This document shows positions 1-9,697 of a stretch of DNA of 64,000 nucleotides, in pieces. The stretch covers positions 80,245,757 to 80,309,756 of the forward strand of contig NC_080546.1 in the NCBI RefSeq assembly GCF_028640845.1, in the 5' to 3' direction. The position numbers were made by a program, and so were the translations under genes. Numbering within the stretch: position 1 is the first letter of the stretch; every line of letters starts with the position of its first letter. The DNA comes from Ahaetulla prasina (taxonomy: Eukaryota > Chordata > Lepidosauria > Squamata > Colubridae). The notes under the pieces were generated by a model. The model was not told the DNA's origin. It saw only the letters and a list, made by a program, of their open reading frames with translations, and searched no databases.

Positions 1-60
1 TGGTCCAAGGTAGGCCCAAAGCATCGAATAGCAAAAATGAGGTAGGGGAAAGATTCTAAC

Positions 61-366
61 CAGGGGTGAAATCCAGCAGGTTCTGACAGGTTCTGGAGAA
101 CCGGTAGCGGAAATTTGGAATAGTTTGGAGAACCGGCAAATGCCACCTCTGGCTGGCTCTCAGAGTGGGGTGGGAATGGAGATTTTGCAGTATCCTTCCC
201 CCAGGAGTGGGGAGGGAATGGAGATTTTGCAATATCCTTCCCCCAGGAGTGGGGAGGGAATGGGGGTTTTGCAGTATCCTTCCCCTGCCACGCCCACCAA
301 GCCACACCACACCCATTAAGCCACGCCCACAGAACCGGTAGTAAAAAAAAATGGATTTCACTACTG
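61..366. mobile_element. hAT-type MITE (ACCGGTT family)
   Basis: Ends are CAGGGGTGAAATCC and GGATTTCACTACTG, imperfect inverted repeats. They are flanked by the perfect 8-bp direct repeat ATTCTAAC at 53-60 and 367-374, the size expected for hAT transposition. The interior has GAACCGGTAG motifs and a tandem block of about 46 bp (TTTTGCAGTATCCTTCCCC...). No transposase is present, so it is non-autonomous. Confidence 0.85.
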
Positions 367-460
367 ATTCTAACCCTGGAAATCTTGTGCCCAAGGTTAT
401 GGCTTGTGGCTTTTGCTGAAAAATTAACTCCTTGTACACCTTTTAATTGGGAGCAATCAA

Positions 461-968
461 AGATCCACTCCTCTATTCCCAACAGAATACCTTACGCCAC
501 CAGGCTTGATATATTTTGGGTCTGGACAATCTAGAACTATACCGCCTTCGGTCTGACCTAAGCTTAGTACACAAAATTATCTGCTACAACGTCCTACCTG
601 TCAATGACTACTTCAGCTTCAATCACAACAATACATGAGCACACAGTAGATACAAACTCAAGGTAAACCGCTCCAAACTCCATTGCAGAAAATACGACTT
701 CAGCAACTGAGTAGTCAACGCCTGGAATGCACTACCTGACTCTGTGGTCTCATCCCCAAACCCCCAAAACTTTAATCTTAGACTGTCTACTGTTGACTTC
801 ACCTCATTCCTAAGAGGTCTGTAAGGGGCGTGCATAAGCGCACCAGTGTGCCTACTATCCCTGTCCTACTGTCTCCATGTATCTGTATCCATTTACTATG
901 TTCATATTTATGTTTATACTTATACCTGTTATCTTCTACATGTTTGACAAACTAAATAAAAAAAATAA
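461..968 (+). mobile_element. Jockey-superfamily LINE (family B), 3' fragment
   Basis: This is the 3' end of the same LINE family seen at 3001-4270. Shared landmarks are the CTCCACTCCTCT start, the stretch encoding an NAWNALPDSVV-like peptide, GGGCGTGCATAAGCGCACC and an A-rich AAATAAA tail. The frame is broken by several stops. It abuts a CR1 copy directly. Confidence 0.75.
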
Positions 969-974
969 GACTGG

Positions 975-1960
975 TTTAAAGAAGGAAGAAGAATTGCAGG
1001 AATTGGATATGTCTAGTCTAGTGAAAAGAAGGACTAGGGGTGACATGATAGCAGTGTTCCAATATCTGAGGGGCTGCCACGAAGAAGAGGGAGTCAAGCT
1101 ATTCTCCAAAGCACAAGAAGGCAAGACAAGAAACAATAGATGGAAACTAATCAAGGAGAGAAGCAACCTGGAACTAAGAAGAAATTTCCTGACTGAAAAA
1201 TAAAGCAGGGGAATGATTTTCCTTTGTAAGTTGTTGGTTCCCCAACACTGGGGGTTCTTGAGAAGAGATTGGACAACCATTTGTCTGAAATGGTACAGGG
1301 TGTTGGAAGAAAAGTCCGTCTGGATTCAGTTCCAAGTGGGAAGAAAGACACTGGAAACATGGAGACTGCTTGGAAAGATGGTTTAATGGTAGACAGGGCC
1401 ATATGGGGGTTTTGGATCCTCGGCAAAAAAGAGCACATGGAGTAGAGAGAGGGATATATTTATACACTCTCTTGGACCCTGCCTTAAAGTTTCCTGTTCC
1501 TGTACAAGAAATGTATCCCATTGGCTGTCAGACTCCCCAGAGGCAGGGGTCTTAGCTAACTTTATAGGTTGCTTGTGTCCCAGGCCTGGTTGAATCTTGC
1601 TGGGGGATGATGTAATGAAGGGGCCTATTATGGCTTAATGACTTGGTCCTGGTTTGGATCTTGAGTGAGGGCTAATCCTATCATGTCCTGAGGGTGAAGG
1701 TCTTTTGTGTTGTAGATAAGCTGGCCCAGCCTTTTGTCTTGTAAATAACCAAAGTATCAAAGTAGCTGGGGACAGGGAGCTGGAGCTGAGTTTCTATTTC
1801 TCTTTTAGGGGAAATATTCTGCCTTTTTAATATTTCCTAGAATATTTCATTTTTTTCTAGGAGAGAGGTAGGTGCTAACTTTCTACAAGTGTTTCCTGCC
1901 TGGGCAGAGGGTTGGATTAGATGATCTCTAAGATCCCTTCCAATTCTGTTATTTTGTTAA
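975..1960 (+). mobile_element. CR1 LINE 3' end, split by an LTR
   Basis: 975-1300 encodes the CR1 ORF2 C-terminus ([19 protein letters not shown] and LELRRNFLT). The 3' UTR resumes at 1892 with TTTCCTGCCTGGGCAG and GGTTGGATTAGATGATCT. Removing the LTR at 1301-1887 and one copy of its 4-bp duplication restores the usual CR1 order. Confidence 0.8.
1301..1887 (-). mobile_element. Solo LTR, family B (4-bp TSD)
   Basis: On the minus strand it begins TGTAGAAAGTTAGC and ends TCTTCCAACA, matching the LTR at 18651-19230. It lies inside a CR1, flanked by AGGG (1297-1300) and AGTG (1888-1891), a 4-bp duplication with one mismatch. A 4-bp duplication suggests a gammaretrovirus-like class I element (inference). 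No gag, pol or env is present. Confidence 0.75.
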
Positions 1961-2523
1961 ATCAAGGCATTTCCTTTTCCAGCACAAGGATTTCTTTGAG
2001 GGAGAAGCTTTTGGCTTGCCACATTTATGCCATCCTGCAGGACAATTGTGATCAACTTCTTGGAATGGCAATAAGCTCAGTTCAGGAATCCAAAAATCAA
2101 GATGGTGCTTGGTGAAGACTGGCTAGGACTACCCCCCAATTTTCCAGCTCCAATGGTCAGCCAGGGGTCGAGATTCTATAGCTGGGTTCCTTCTTTCATC
2201 TGGGCTACTTGAGTTTACCTCAAAATATTGAGAATCAAAATCTGTAATTACCCCAAATTGCCCATCTGGAGGGGCTAAAGTCACCGTCAAACCTCCTTGG
2301 CTGAACAAATATTTTCCATTCTGGCGTCACAAAGCTGTTTCTTAGCAATTGGCTATCTGTTTCCACTTGAGATATGTGTTTCCTTTTCTTCCTCCAATAC
2401 CCATTCCATTTAAAAGTTTGGAAGAGGACAACAATAAAGCCTACTCTGAATTTGTGTATCTGGGACTATTTTAAAAGAAGTATTAATGTAGGTCACCCAG
2501 GGCCTCCTTCCTGTTTACTGGCA
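1961..2523. other. No recognised feature
   Basis: This stretch of about 560 bp has no convincing ORF and no repeat family that recurs in the window. Confidence 0.4.
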
Positions 2524-2580
2524 TAGTATAATCTTGAGGGGTCCCTGGAAGTCTCTGAGCTTGCTTGTTTTCATACAGAC

Positions 2581-2782
2581 CTGTGGTGGGTTGCCCCCGG
2601 TTCGGACCGGTTTGCAAGAACCAGTCGTAAAATCGATGGGAGGCTCCGCCCACCAACCCGGATGTCGTCACGGGCGATCTACGCATGTGCAGAAGCTTGG
2701 CACATGTGTGCACAAGCGAAGCAAGCACGAGCACGCGATCCTGTTGCAAACCGGTAGTAAAGGTAAGTAGAAACCACCCCTG
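2581..2782. mobile_element. hAT-type MITE inserted at the hammerhead edge
   Basis: Ends are CTGTGGTGGGTT and AAACCACCCCTG. Flanks are ATACAGAC (2573-2580) and ATGCAGAC (2783-2790), an 8-bp duplication with one mismatch. The interior carries ACCGGTTTG and AAACCGGTAG motifs. Confidence 0.8.
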
Positions 2783-2790
2783 ATGCAGAC

Positions 2791-2822
2791 GTTTCATTAC
2801 CCTAACTAGGTAACATCATCAG
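2791..2822 (-). ncRNA. Hammerhead-ribozyme-like core, family H3
   Basis: Minus strand reads CTGATGA, T, GTTACC, TAGTTAG, GGTAAT, GAAAC, then GTC. The CUGANGA and GAAA core nucleotides are intact and helix II is 6 bp (one G-U pair). Helix I can start with GCA/UGC and continue into arms of about 40 bp. Helix III would be only the self-complementary ACGU, so activity might need a dimer. Self-cleavage is not shown. Confidence 0.6.
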
Positions 2823-3000
2823 TGCTAGTACTGCAAGAAAACAAGCAAGCTCAGAGTGTTCGAGGGACCCCTCATTTCAACCCTGAGCTACAAACATTCT
2901 CCATTATTGATAGTATAATCTTGTAGCCTTCAGCCTAAACCAAGCACCTTCATATTCATGTAAATTATCCTGTAATTTACAACTTCTTCACTGCAAAAAC

Positions 3001-4270
3001 ATATGGACTACAAATCTTGATCAGGGCAAAGCAATAGATGCAATTTACATAGACTTCTGTAAAGCTTTTGACTCAGTGGTACATGACAAACTTCTCCTAA
3101 AACTAAAATCCTACGGCATCTCCGGACCCCTCCACAATTGGATAACAGCGTTTCTGTCAAACAGACAACAAGTGGTCAAAATAGGCAGTGCCCTATCAAA
3201 TCCTGTTCCTGTCAATAGCGGCGTCCCCCAAGGCAGCGTTCTTGGACCAACACTCTTCATATTATACATTAACGACCTCTGTGACCATATTATAAGTAAT
3301 TGTGTTCTCTTCGCCGATGATGTTAAACTATTTAACACTACCAACAATGCGGTTACCCTTCAAAAAGACCTTGACTTTGTGTCGGAATGGTCAAAAATTT
3401 GGCAACTCCAAATCTCAACCAGCAAATGCTCTGTTTTACACATCGGAAAAAAGAATCAGAACACTAAATACAAGCTTGATGGACATTATCTTGTAGATGA
3501 CCCTCACCCCGTCAAAGACCTTGGAGTTTTCATATCAAACGATCTAAGTGCCAAAGCCCACTGCTACTACATTGCCAAAAAGGCTTTAAGAGTTGTAAAC
3601 TTAATTTTGCATAGCTTCTTCTCCAGAAAGATTACACTACTAACCAGAGCATACAAAACATTTGCTAGACCAATTCTTGAATACAGCTTGCCTGTCTGGA
3701 ACCCACACGTCATTTCGGACATTAATACAATTGAGCGTGTCCAGAAATATTTCACAAGAAGAGTTCTCCACTCCTCTGATCACAACAAAATACCTTATGC
3801 CACCAGACTTGAAATCCTGGGTTTAGAAAATTTAGAACTCTGTCGCCTTCGGTATGACCTGAGCATAGTTCATAAACATCTGCTACAATGTCCTTCCTGT
3901 CAAAGACTATACTTCAGCTTCAATCGCAACAATACACGAGCACACAATAGATTTAAACTTAATGTGAACCGCTCCAATCTTGATTGCAAAAAATATGATT
4001 TCAGTAACAGAGTTGTTAATGCCTGGAATGCACTACCTGACTCTGTGGTCTCTTTCCAAAATCCCCAAAGCTTTAACCAAAGACTATCTACTATTGACCT
4101 CACCCCATTCCTAAGAGGTCTGAAAGGGGCATGCATAAGAGCACCTGTGTGCCTACCGTTCCTGTCCCAATGTTCCCTTTGATTGTATGCAATTTGTATG
4201 GTTATTTCATGCTTATACTTATATATACTGTTGTGTTTGACAAATAAATAAATAAATAAAAATAAATAAG
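3001..4270 (+). mobile_element. Jockey-superfamily LINE (family B), 5'-truncated ORF2 and 3' UTR
   Basis: An open frame from 3001 to a TGA at 4180-4182 encodes the reverse transcriptase palm and the region after it. Visible motifs are [40 protein letters not shown] and FADD (catalytic Asp pair), then SVLHIGKKN and a C-terminal IERVQKYFTRRV region. The endonuclease domain and the N-terminal RT are missing, as in a typical 5'-truncated copy. The 3' UTR ends in (AAAT)n at about 4243-4268. Nearly 400 codons without a stop suggest a fairly recent copy. I could not choose confidently between CR1/L3, Rex1 and related clades. Confidence 0.8.
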
Positions 4271-4426
4271 TCTGTTTTCTGAAATTGGATTACTCATTCT
4301 TTAAGTAAAGAAGCCCTATACTCTTCTTCATTGACATCTCTGTTGGAGAACATACTCTATCTGATGGACACTGCAGATCTAATTCAATTCAAAAATTTAA
4401 GGTCATGAGAAGAGAATGCTTCTGAT

Positions 4427-4910
4427 TAGTGGTGAATTGTAAAAATTTGTTACTACCGGTTCTGTGGGTGTGGCTTGAAGGGTAATGTGACTGGGTGGGC
4501 GTGGCCAACTTTTTTTTTTTTACTTTTAAAAGCTTCTTTTCTACAACCTCTTCGGCTGTAAAAAAAAATGCTTTTAAAAGGCTCTGATGATCCCAGCTGA
4601 GTTGCCTGATCGTCAGAGGCTTTTGTTTTCTTTTAAAAGCATTTTTTTTTGCCTTTAAAAGAAAAAAAAAGCCTCTGACGATCAGGCAACTCAGCTGGGA
4701 TTGTCAGAGCCATTTAAAAGCATTTTTTTTTTCGGATGAAGAGGTTGTAGAAAAAATGCTTTTAAAAGTAAAAAAAAAAAACCTCATGATCGCCTGGCTC
4801 AGCTGGGCATGGGGAGGGGCAAGGATTTGTGCTACTGATTCCCCAAACCACTCGCCGCCATCGCTACCGGATCGGGGAATCCGGTCTGAACCGGAAGCAT
4901 TTCACCCCTG
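4427..4910. mobile_element. hAT-type MITE, long subfamily with internal hairpins
   Basis: Ends are TAGTGGTGAA and TTCACCCCTG. Flanks are CTTCTGAT (4419-4426) and CTCTTGAT (4911-4918), 6 of 8 matching. Between the TACCGGTTCT and TACCGGATCG ends lie repeated inverted modules: TTTTAAAAGCATTTTTT-like A/T blocks, ACAACCTCTTC, and CTCTGATGATC with its complement. Confidence 0.75.
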
Positions 4911-5156
4911 CTCTTGATGTTCCCAAGTTAAGTGAGGTTTCTTTTTTTTTGCTGGAGAATTTCACTCCCATCTGCGCTATGAAAAGCTTTGAACCATTCC
5001 TGCCGAGCTGGAATGGAAGGACGTCTTACGTTGGGGACATTTATTATGGAATCCATTCCATCTATCTCAGAAATATGATATCCTCTCCACTTCAAAATAA
5101 CAATTATTTTTTTAAAGTACCTGAAACTTAAGCAGGTCTTCTGCATTCACAAGCTT

Positions 5157-5424
5157 CTTTTTTTTTTTAATTTGCATTTATATCCCGCCCTTCTCCGAAG
5201 ACTCAGGGCGGCTTACACTATGTCAAGCAATTGTCTTCATCCATTTGTATATTATATACAAAGTCAACTTATTGCCCCCAACAATCTGGGTCCTCATTTT
5301 ACCTACCTTATAAAGGATGGAAGGCTGAGTCAACCTTGGGCCTGGTGGGGCTTGAACCTGCAGTAATTGCAAGCAGCTGCTGTTAATAACAGACTGCATT
5401 AGTCTGCTGAGCCACCAGAGACCC
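5157..5424 (-). mobile_element. tRNA-derived SINE with L2-like tail
   Basis: Minus strand starts with a tRNA-like head (GGTCTCTGGTGGCTCAGCAG, B-box-like GGTTCAAGCC). It continues through CAGCCTTCCATCC and AAAATGAGGACCCAGATTG, and ends GCCGCCCTGAGTC-TTCGG-AGAAGGGCGG followed by poly(A). That tail resembles the L2 3' end at 12290-12330, suggesting mobilisation by L2 machinery (inference). Confidence 0.75.
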
Positions 5425-5645
5425 AACAGATTATAATGTGATTCTATTGATCACATTACAAAATAGTCAAGCAGTCCTTCTGCAGAGTTAATTTCCAGCC
5501 AGGATCATATCAGCTCCTTCCCTAAGAACTGGTTTATTGTTTCAGTCCTGGCTGTTCACTTCAAACCTGAAGCCGAAGCCCTTCAAAGTTTCTGTATTTG
5601 TTTCTGTATTGTACCGTATAATCCAAATTATAGAAATACATAAAG

Positions 5646-6000
5646 TAAAGGTAAAGGTTCCCCTTGCACATATGTGCTAGTCGTTTCCGACTCTAGGGGG
5701 CGGTGCTTATTTCCGTTTCAAAGCCGAAGAGCCAGCGCTGTCCAAAGACGTCTCCGTGGTCCTGTGGCTGGCATGATTCAACGCCAAAGGCACACGGAAC
5801 GCTGTTACCTTCCCACCAAAGGTGGTCCCTATTTTTCTACTTGCATTTTTTATGTGCTTTCGAACTGCTAGGTTGGCAGAAGCTGGGACAAGTAACGGGA
5901 GCTCACCCCATTACGCAGCAGCACTAGGGATTCGAACCACTGAACTGCTGACCTTTCGATCGACAAGCTCAGCGTCTTACCCACTAAGCCACCACGTCCT
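5646..6000 (-). mobile_element. Sauria SINE, full length
   Basis: The minus strand has a tRNA-related head (GGACGTGGTGGCTTAGTGGG, GGTTCGAATCCC-like B box), a body with TGCTGGCCACATG-like sequence, and a Bov-B-type tail (GTCGGAAACGACTAGC, CCTTTACCTTTAC). Flanks are TATAGAAATACATA (5629-5642) and TATAAAAATACATA (6002-6015), a 14-bp duplication with one mismatch. Confidence 0.85.
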
Positions 6001-6126
6001 CTATAAAAATACATAGCTCTCCTCAATTCAGTACTCCAGTTCACTTCTCCCACTTCTAATCTCATCGTGTGACATAGAAACTGCTTCTTTTGTATAATAC
6101 GCAGGTCACAATGAGATTTACTATGG

Positions 6127-6930
6127 GATAATCCTTGATTTATGATGACAATTGAAATCAGAATTTCTGCTACCAGACAACACAGTCATTAAAGGAGCGG
6201 TGCTGTTGTGACCCAGGTTCCTGGACCCAGACTCCTGGACTCGGATGATTCAGAAAGTGAGGGAGAAGACCTGGCAAGCCCTGCTTCTCTTGAGCCCTTT
6301 CCCTCCCTGGCACCCACTCAAAGGGAGGAGGAGGGGCCGGCAAGGCCTGATTCTCTGGAGCCTTCTTCTGATTTGGCAACGCCCCAAGAACAGTTTTGGA
6401 GTGATGCAAGACTGCGCAGACGTGACCGACGCGCGCAGCAGAAGCAGCGTTGGGATAAAGCCAAGTTATGATTGTCATGCAGTGACATCTGCAGAGACTA
6501 TAAATAGGAGGCGGGACTTCCTGGTTTTTTGTCTTGGACAAAGCAATGAATTTGCGCGGGCAAACTGTATCAATGGAGGGAAGAATATATTCGTGAGCAA
6601 TTCTGGCCTTATCTATAATTTCCTCGTTATCTCCAGAAACTTGGCAGGCCCGTGGGTAGATGTGACCAGGACATTATCTATGTAAATAAATTAGAAAAGA
6701 AGGCCTCTGACTGACTCTTTGCTGGGAGTATTGGGGGGAGGGAAACAGAACAGGTACCCAATTTTGCAACTTTTTCACTCGTGGTTTGTTAAAGCAACTC
6801 GTTGGGGTTGTTAAGTGAATCACATGGTCATTAAGCAAATCCAGCTTCCCCCATTGAGTTTTGCTTGTTGGAAGCCAGATGGGAAGGTTGCAGATGGTGA
6901 TTACATGACTCCAGGACCCTGCCATGGTCA
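6127..6930. mobile_element. Degraded palindromic DNA transposon (family G) holding an LTR
   Basis: The flanks of the LTR (AATCCTTGATTTATGATGAC before; GTTGTTAAGTGAATCACATG and CTTCCCCCATTGAGTTTTGC after) match the family seen at 48722-49492 and 56466-56885. It is heavily diverged and the ends are unclear. Confidence 0.5.
6204..6752 (+). mobile_element. Solo LTR, family A (5-bp TSD)
   Basis: Starts TGTTGTGACCC and ends AAACAGAACA. Flanks are GGTGC (6199-6203) and GGTAC (6753-6757), a 5-bp duplication with one mismatch. TATAAATA is at 6499-6506 and AATAAA at 6685-6690, fitting a U3-R-U5 layout. An open frame entering at the LTR edge encodes an acidic Ser-rich stretch (DSDDSESEGED) and then an Arg-rich one (RLRRRDRRAQQKQR), ending near 6471. 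Confidence 0.8.
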
Positions 6931-6952
6931 TTAAAAATTCTGGGGGTTGAAG

Positions 6953-7000
6953 TCCACAAGTCTTAAACTTGCCAAGGTTGGAGACCCCTCATCTATCCGT
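6953..7000 (+). mobile_element. Half copy of palindromic MITE
   Basis: GTTGAAGTCCACAAGTCTTA, AACTTGCCAAGGTTGGAGAC and CCCTC are one arm of the hairpin MITE seen whole at 34647-34743. Confidence 0.6.
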
Positions 7001-7494
7001 CACTGCAGAGATATAAAGCTTATTTTCATTACATTGTTTTTGGCACAATGATGGATGGATGATTCTAGAAGATTCCGTAAGCCACTGGTGGGAAGAAGAT
7101 AGCTATAATATCAACCACAATTAAACTAGATTAGAGCTGGCAACATAACTCATGTTGACTAGATTATTGTTGACTTCAAGTTCTGTTTGAAGTCAGGCCA
7201 AAGTTAATCCCACTTAAAGGACAATTCATTTCAAAGATATTTGGGGCAATTTTCTTTCCTCATAGAAAACAAAAGATGCCTTGAAAGGGAAATCAGTACT
7301 GTGATCTTTTGAGAGCAGAATATCGACATCATAATCTGGAGAATCTGCATGACTAAATCAAATAAAATAACTTTATTACAGCCCTAAGGCTAGAAAACAG
7401 CAATATAAAATAAAAAAAAGTGAATACAAATATCCATATATGTCAAATGTCCAAGTAGTATGTATATAGCATGTTTAGTTTTCAGCACGTTTTT
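7001..7494. other. No recognised feature
   Basis: About 490 bp of AT-rich sequence with no gene or known repeat. Confidence 0.35.
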
Positions 7495-7832
7495 TGTGCT
7501 GAAAAACGTCCCCTCGGCTTATACTCGAGTATATACGGCTTATACTCGAGTTTTTTTTCTTCTTCTTTTTTTCACATTATACCGGATGGCGCAAACTTGG
7601 CGGGCTTTTGCATTAGCGCGGGGAAGCCCTGCCGGTGCAGTGAGAGGGCGGGGCGGGGGAGCCGCCAGCCTTCTCGGCTGAGGGAGGGAGGGTTTCCCCG
7701 ACCGGTAGCTGCCTCATTTCCCACCCTCGGCTTATACTCGAGTCCCCAGTTTACCCCAGTTTTTTGGGGTAAAATTGGGGACCTCGGCTTATACTCGGAT
7801 CGGCTTATATTCGAGTATATACGGTATATCAA
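7495..7832. repeat. Element with repeated CGGCTTATACTCGAG motif
   Basis: The motif CGGCTTATACTCGAG or a near copy occurs about five times (from about 7516, 7533, 7729, 7785 and 7800). The right end reads GAGTATATACGG followed by TA. The centre is GC-rich (7580-7720) and unlike its AT-rich surroundings. A terminal-repeat DNA element with a TA target is possible. No transposase is seen. Confidence 0.45.
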
Positions 7833-8142
7833 GGAATAACAATGACATCTGGGCCTCTATTGTCTAGCTAAATGAGATAATAAAAAGGTGTTCCAGTTTT
7901 AGTTTGTGACGGATTAGTTCAAAGGAAATAAGAGACGAACGGAAGTAAGTAGAGTTCATTTTGTTTGATGGACTCCTTACTTCGTATTAACAAGTTAGAT
8001 AACTGTATTTTCTTGCTTTAAAAGCTAACAGCTCTCCTTCATGCTGGCTATCAATTGTTTGTTAACACTCAGATATAGATGTATCTTCAAGGAAGGGTAA
8101 AAAGAAAAACAATCCAAGTTGGCCCCAATTCCTTTCAGTTAA
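7833..8142. other. No recognised feature
   Basis: About 310 bp between the CGGCTTATACTCGAG element and a CR1 copy; nothing is supported here. Confidence 0.3.
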
Positions 8143-8283
8143 ATGGTTACAAGAACTGGGCATGGCTGGTTTAGTGAAGAGAAGGACCAGGGGAGACATG
8201 ATAGCATCCTTCCAATATTTGAGAGGCAACCACAGAGAGGAGGGGGTCAAGCTATTTTCCAAAGCACCTGAAGGCCAGAGAAG

Positions 8284-8476
8284 GAATAATTTATTTTATT
8301 TTATTTATTTATTTTGTCACAACATCATACAAAAAGATTATATAGTATATACAAATATAAACATATATAGGAAGAAAAAAAGAAAAACAATAGGACAGGA
8401 ACGGTAGGCACGTTTGTGCGCTTATGCACGCCCCTTATGGTCCTCTTAGGAATGGGGTGAGGTCAATAGTAGAAAG
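8284..8476 (-). mobile_element. Family B LINE 3' end, inverted insert
   Basis: The plus strand begins with the complement of an AAATAAA tail and contains the complements of GGGGCGTGCATAAGCGCAC and CCTAAGAGG, the 3' landmarks of the LINE at 3001-4270. Confidence 0.7.
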
Positions 8477-8501
8477 TTTTTGGAAACTGATCAAGGAGAG
8501 A

Positions 8502-9043
8502 TCATTCTTGAATACAGCTCACCTTTCTGGAACCCATACCACATCTCTGACATTAATACAATTGAACGAGTCCAGAAATATTTTACAAGAAGACTTCTCC
8601 GCTCCTCTGTAAACAACAAAATACCTTATACCACCAGACTTGAAATCCTGGGATTAGAAAATTTAGAACTCCGCCGACTCCGACAAGACCTGTGTTTAAG
8701 ACACAGAATCATCTATTAGCAATGTCCTTCCTGCTAAAGACTACTTCAGCTCCAATAGCAATAATACAAGAGCAAACAATAGATTCAAACTTAATGTTAA
8801 CCGCTTCAATCTTGATTGCAGAAAATATGACTTTTGTAACAGAGTTGTTAATGCTTGGAATACACTACCTGACTCTGTGATCTCTTCTCAAACTCCCAAA
8901 AGCTTTAACCAAAAACTGTCTACCATTGACCTCACCCCATTCCTAAGAGGGGCGTGCATAAGTGCACAAAAGTGCCTACCGTTCCTGTCCTATTTGTTTC
9001 CTTTCAATATATGTGCTTGTATATAATGTTGTGACAAAAATAA

Positions 9044-9044
<1 letters not shown>
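8502..9044 (+). mobile_element. Family B LINE 3' fragment
   Basis: Encodes the C-terminal block (ILEYSSPFWNPYHISDINT, IERVQKYFTRRLLRSS) with later frameshifts, then the 3' UTR. It ends in GTTGTGACAAAAATAAATAG, which runs into a GATA repeat. Confidence 0.75.

Positions 9045-9132
<88 letters not shown>
9045..9132. repeat. (GATA)n microsatellite
   Basis: About 22 uninterrupted copies of the tetranucleotide, directly following a family B LINE tail. Confidence 0.95.
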
Positions 9133-9133
<1 letters not shown>

Positions 9134-9399
9134 TCAACCTGGAAATAAGGAGAAATTTTCTGACAGTGAGAACAATCAACCAGTGAAACAGAAGTTGCCT
9201 TCGGAAGTTGTGGGAGCTTCATCACTGGAGGCTTTCAAGAAGAGACTGGACTGCCATTTGTCAGAAATGATGTAGGTCTCCTGTTTCGGCGGAGGGGTTA
9301 GACTAGATGGCCTACAAGGAACCTTCCAGCTCTCTTAATCTGTAAAAGTCAGGATCACTAAATTGAAGAGATCTCACTCCCCCGCATAGGAAACAACCT

Positions 9400-9600
9400 C
9401 CTAATCATTTGCTCATAAGACTGGATTTTTGGACCCACGACTGGATCCAAGAAGCTTCTTGGACGAAAAGCGAAACATCGTCAAAAAAACCAAACAAACA
9501 GACTCTTGGAAAAAAAGCATATTTGGGAGAACCATGACCTGAATGACTGAAAATTGCCATAGACTCTGGATTTTACAGCTAATTATTGTGTGTACCCAAG
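9400..9600 (+). mobile_element. Degenerate Penelope-like H1 repeat
   Basis: AAGAAGCTTCTTGGACGAAAAGCGAAACATC and later AGAACCATGACCTGAATGAC follow the layout of the H1 family. The CUGANGA box is lost (CCAAGA), so the ribozyme core is broken. It is repeated at about 14577-14770 in copy B. Confidence 0.55.
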
Positions 9601-9697
9601 AGAAACGGGATCTCTGTCAAATCAAATCTTTCTTATCGTCAAAGGAAGTTGGAGTACAAGTCATGGGAAAAAGCCCAAAGGATATATTGAGTGTAGA

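Larger units (their letters stand above)
2537..2910 (-). mobile_element. Short hammerhead-bearing retroelement with 13-bp TSD, split by a MITE
   Basis: The 13-bp direct repeat TAGTATAATCTTG lies at 2524-2536 and 2911-2923, marking an insertion. Without the MITE at 2581-2782 the inserted unit is about 165 bp. It consists of two inverted arms of about 40 bp (2536-2573 and 2831-2873) around a hammerhead-like core at 2791-2822. It is too short to code, so it is a non-autonomous unit. Penelope-like elements are known carriers of such motifs; assignment to them is inference. Confidence 0.6.
8143..9335 (+). mobile_element. CR1 LINE 3' end, broken by two family B LINE inserts
   Basis: CR1 sequence appears as three blocks in order: 8143-8283 (encoding [20 protein letters not shown]), 8477-8501 (GGAAACTGATCAAGGAGAGA) and 9133-9335 (3' UTR). 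The gaps hold family B LINE fragments in opposite orientations. Confidence 0.75.

Noticed and set aside
9400..9600. Active ribozyme in the H1 copies inside the segmental duplication
   Set aside because: The first core box is CCAAGA rather than CUGANGA and the hairpin is mismatched.
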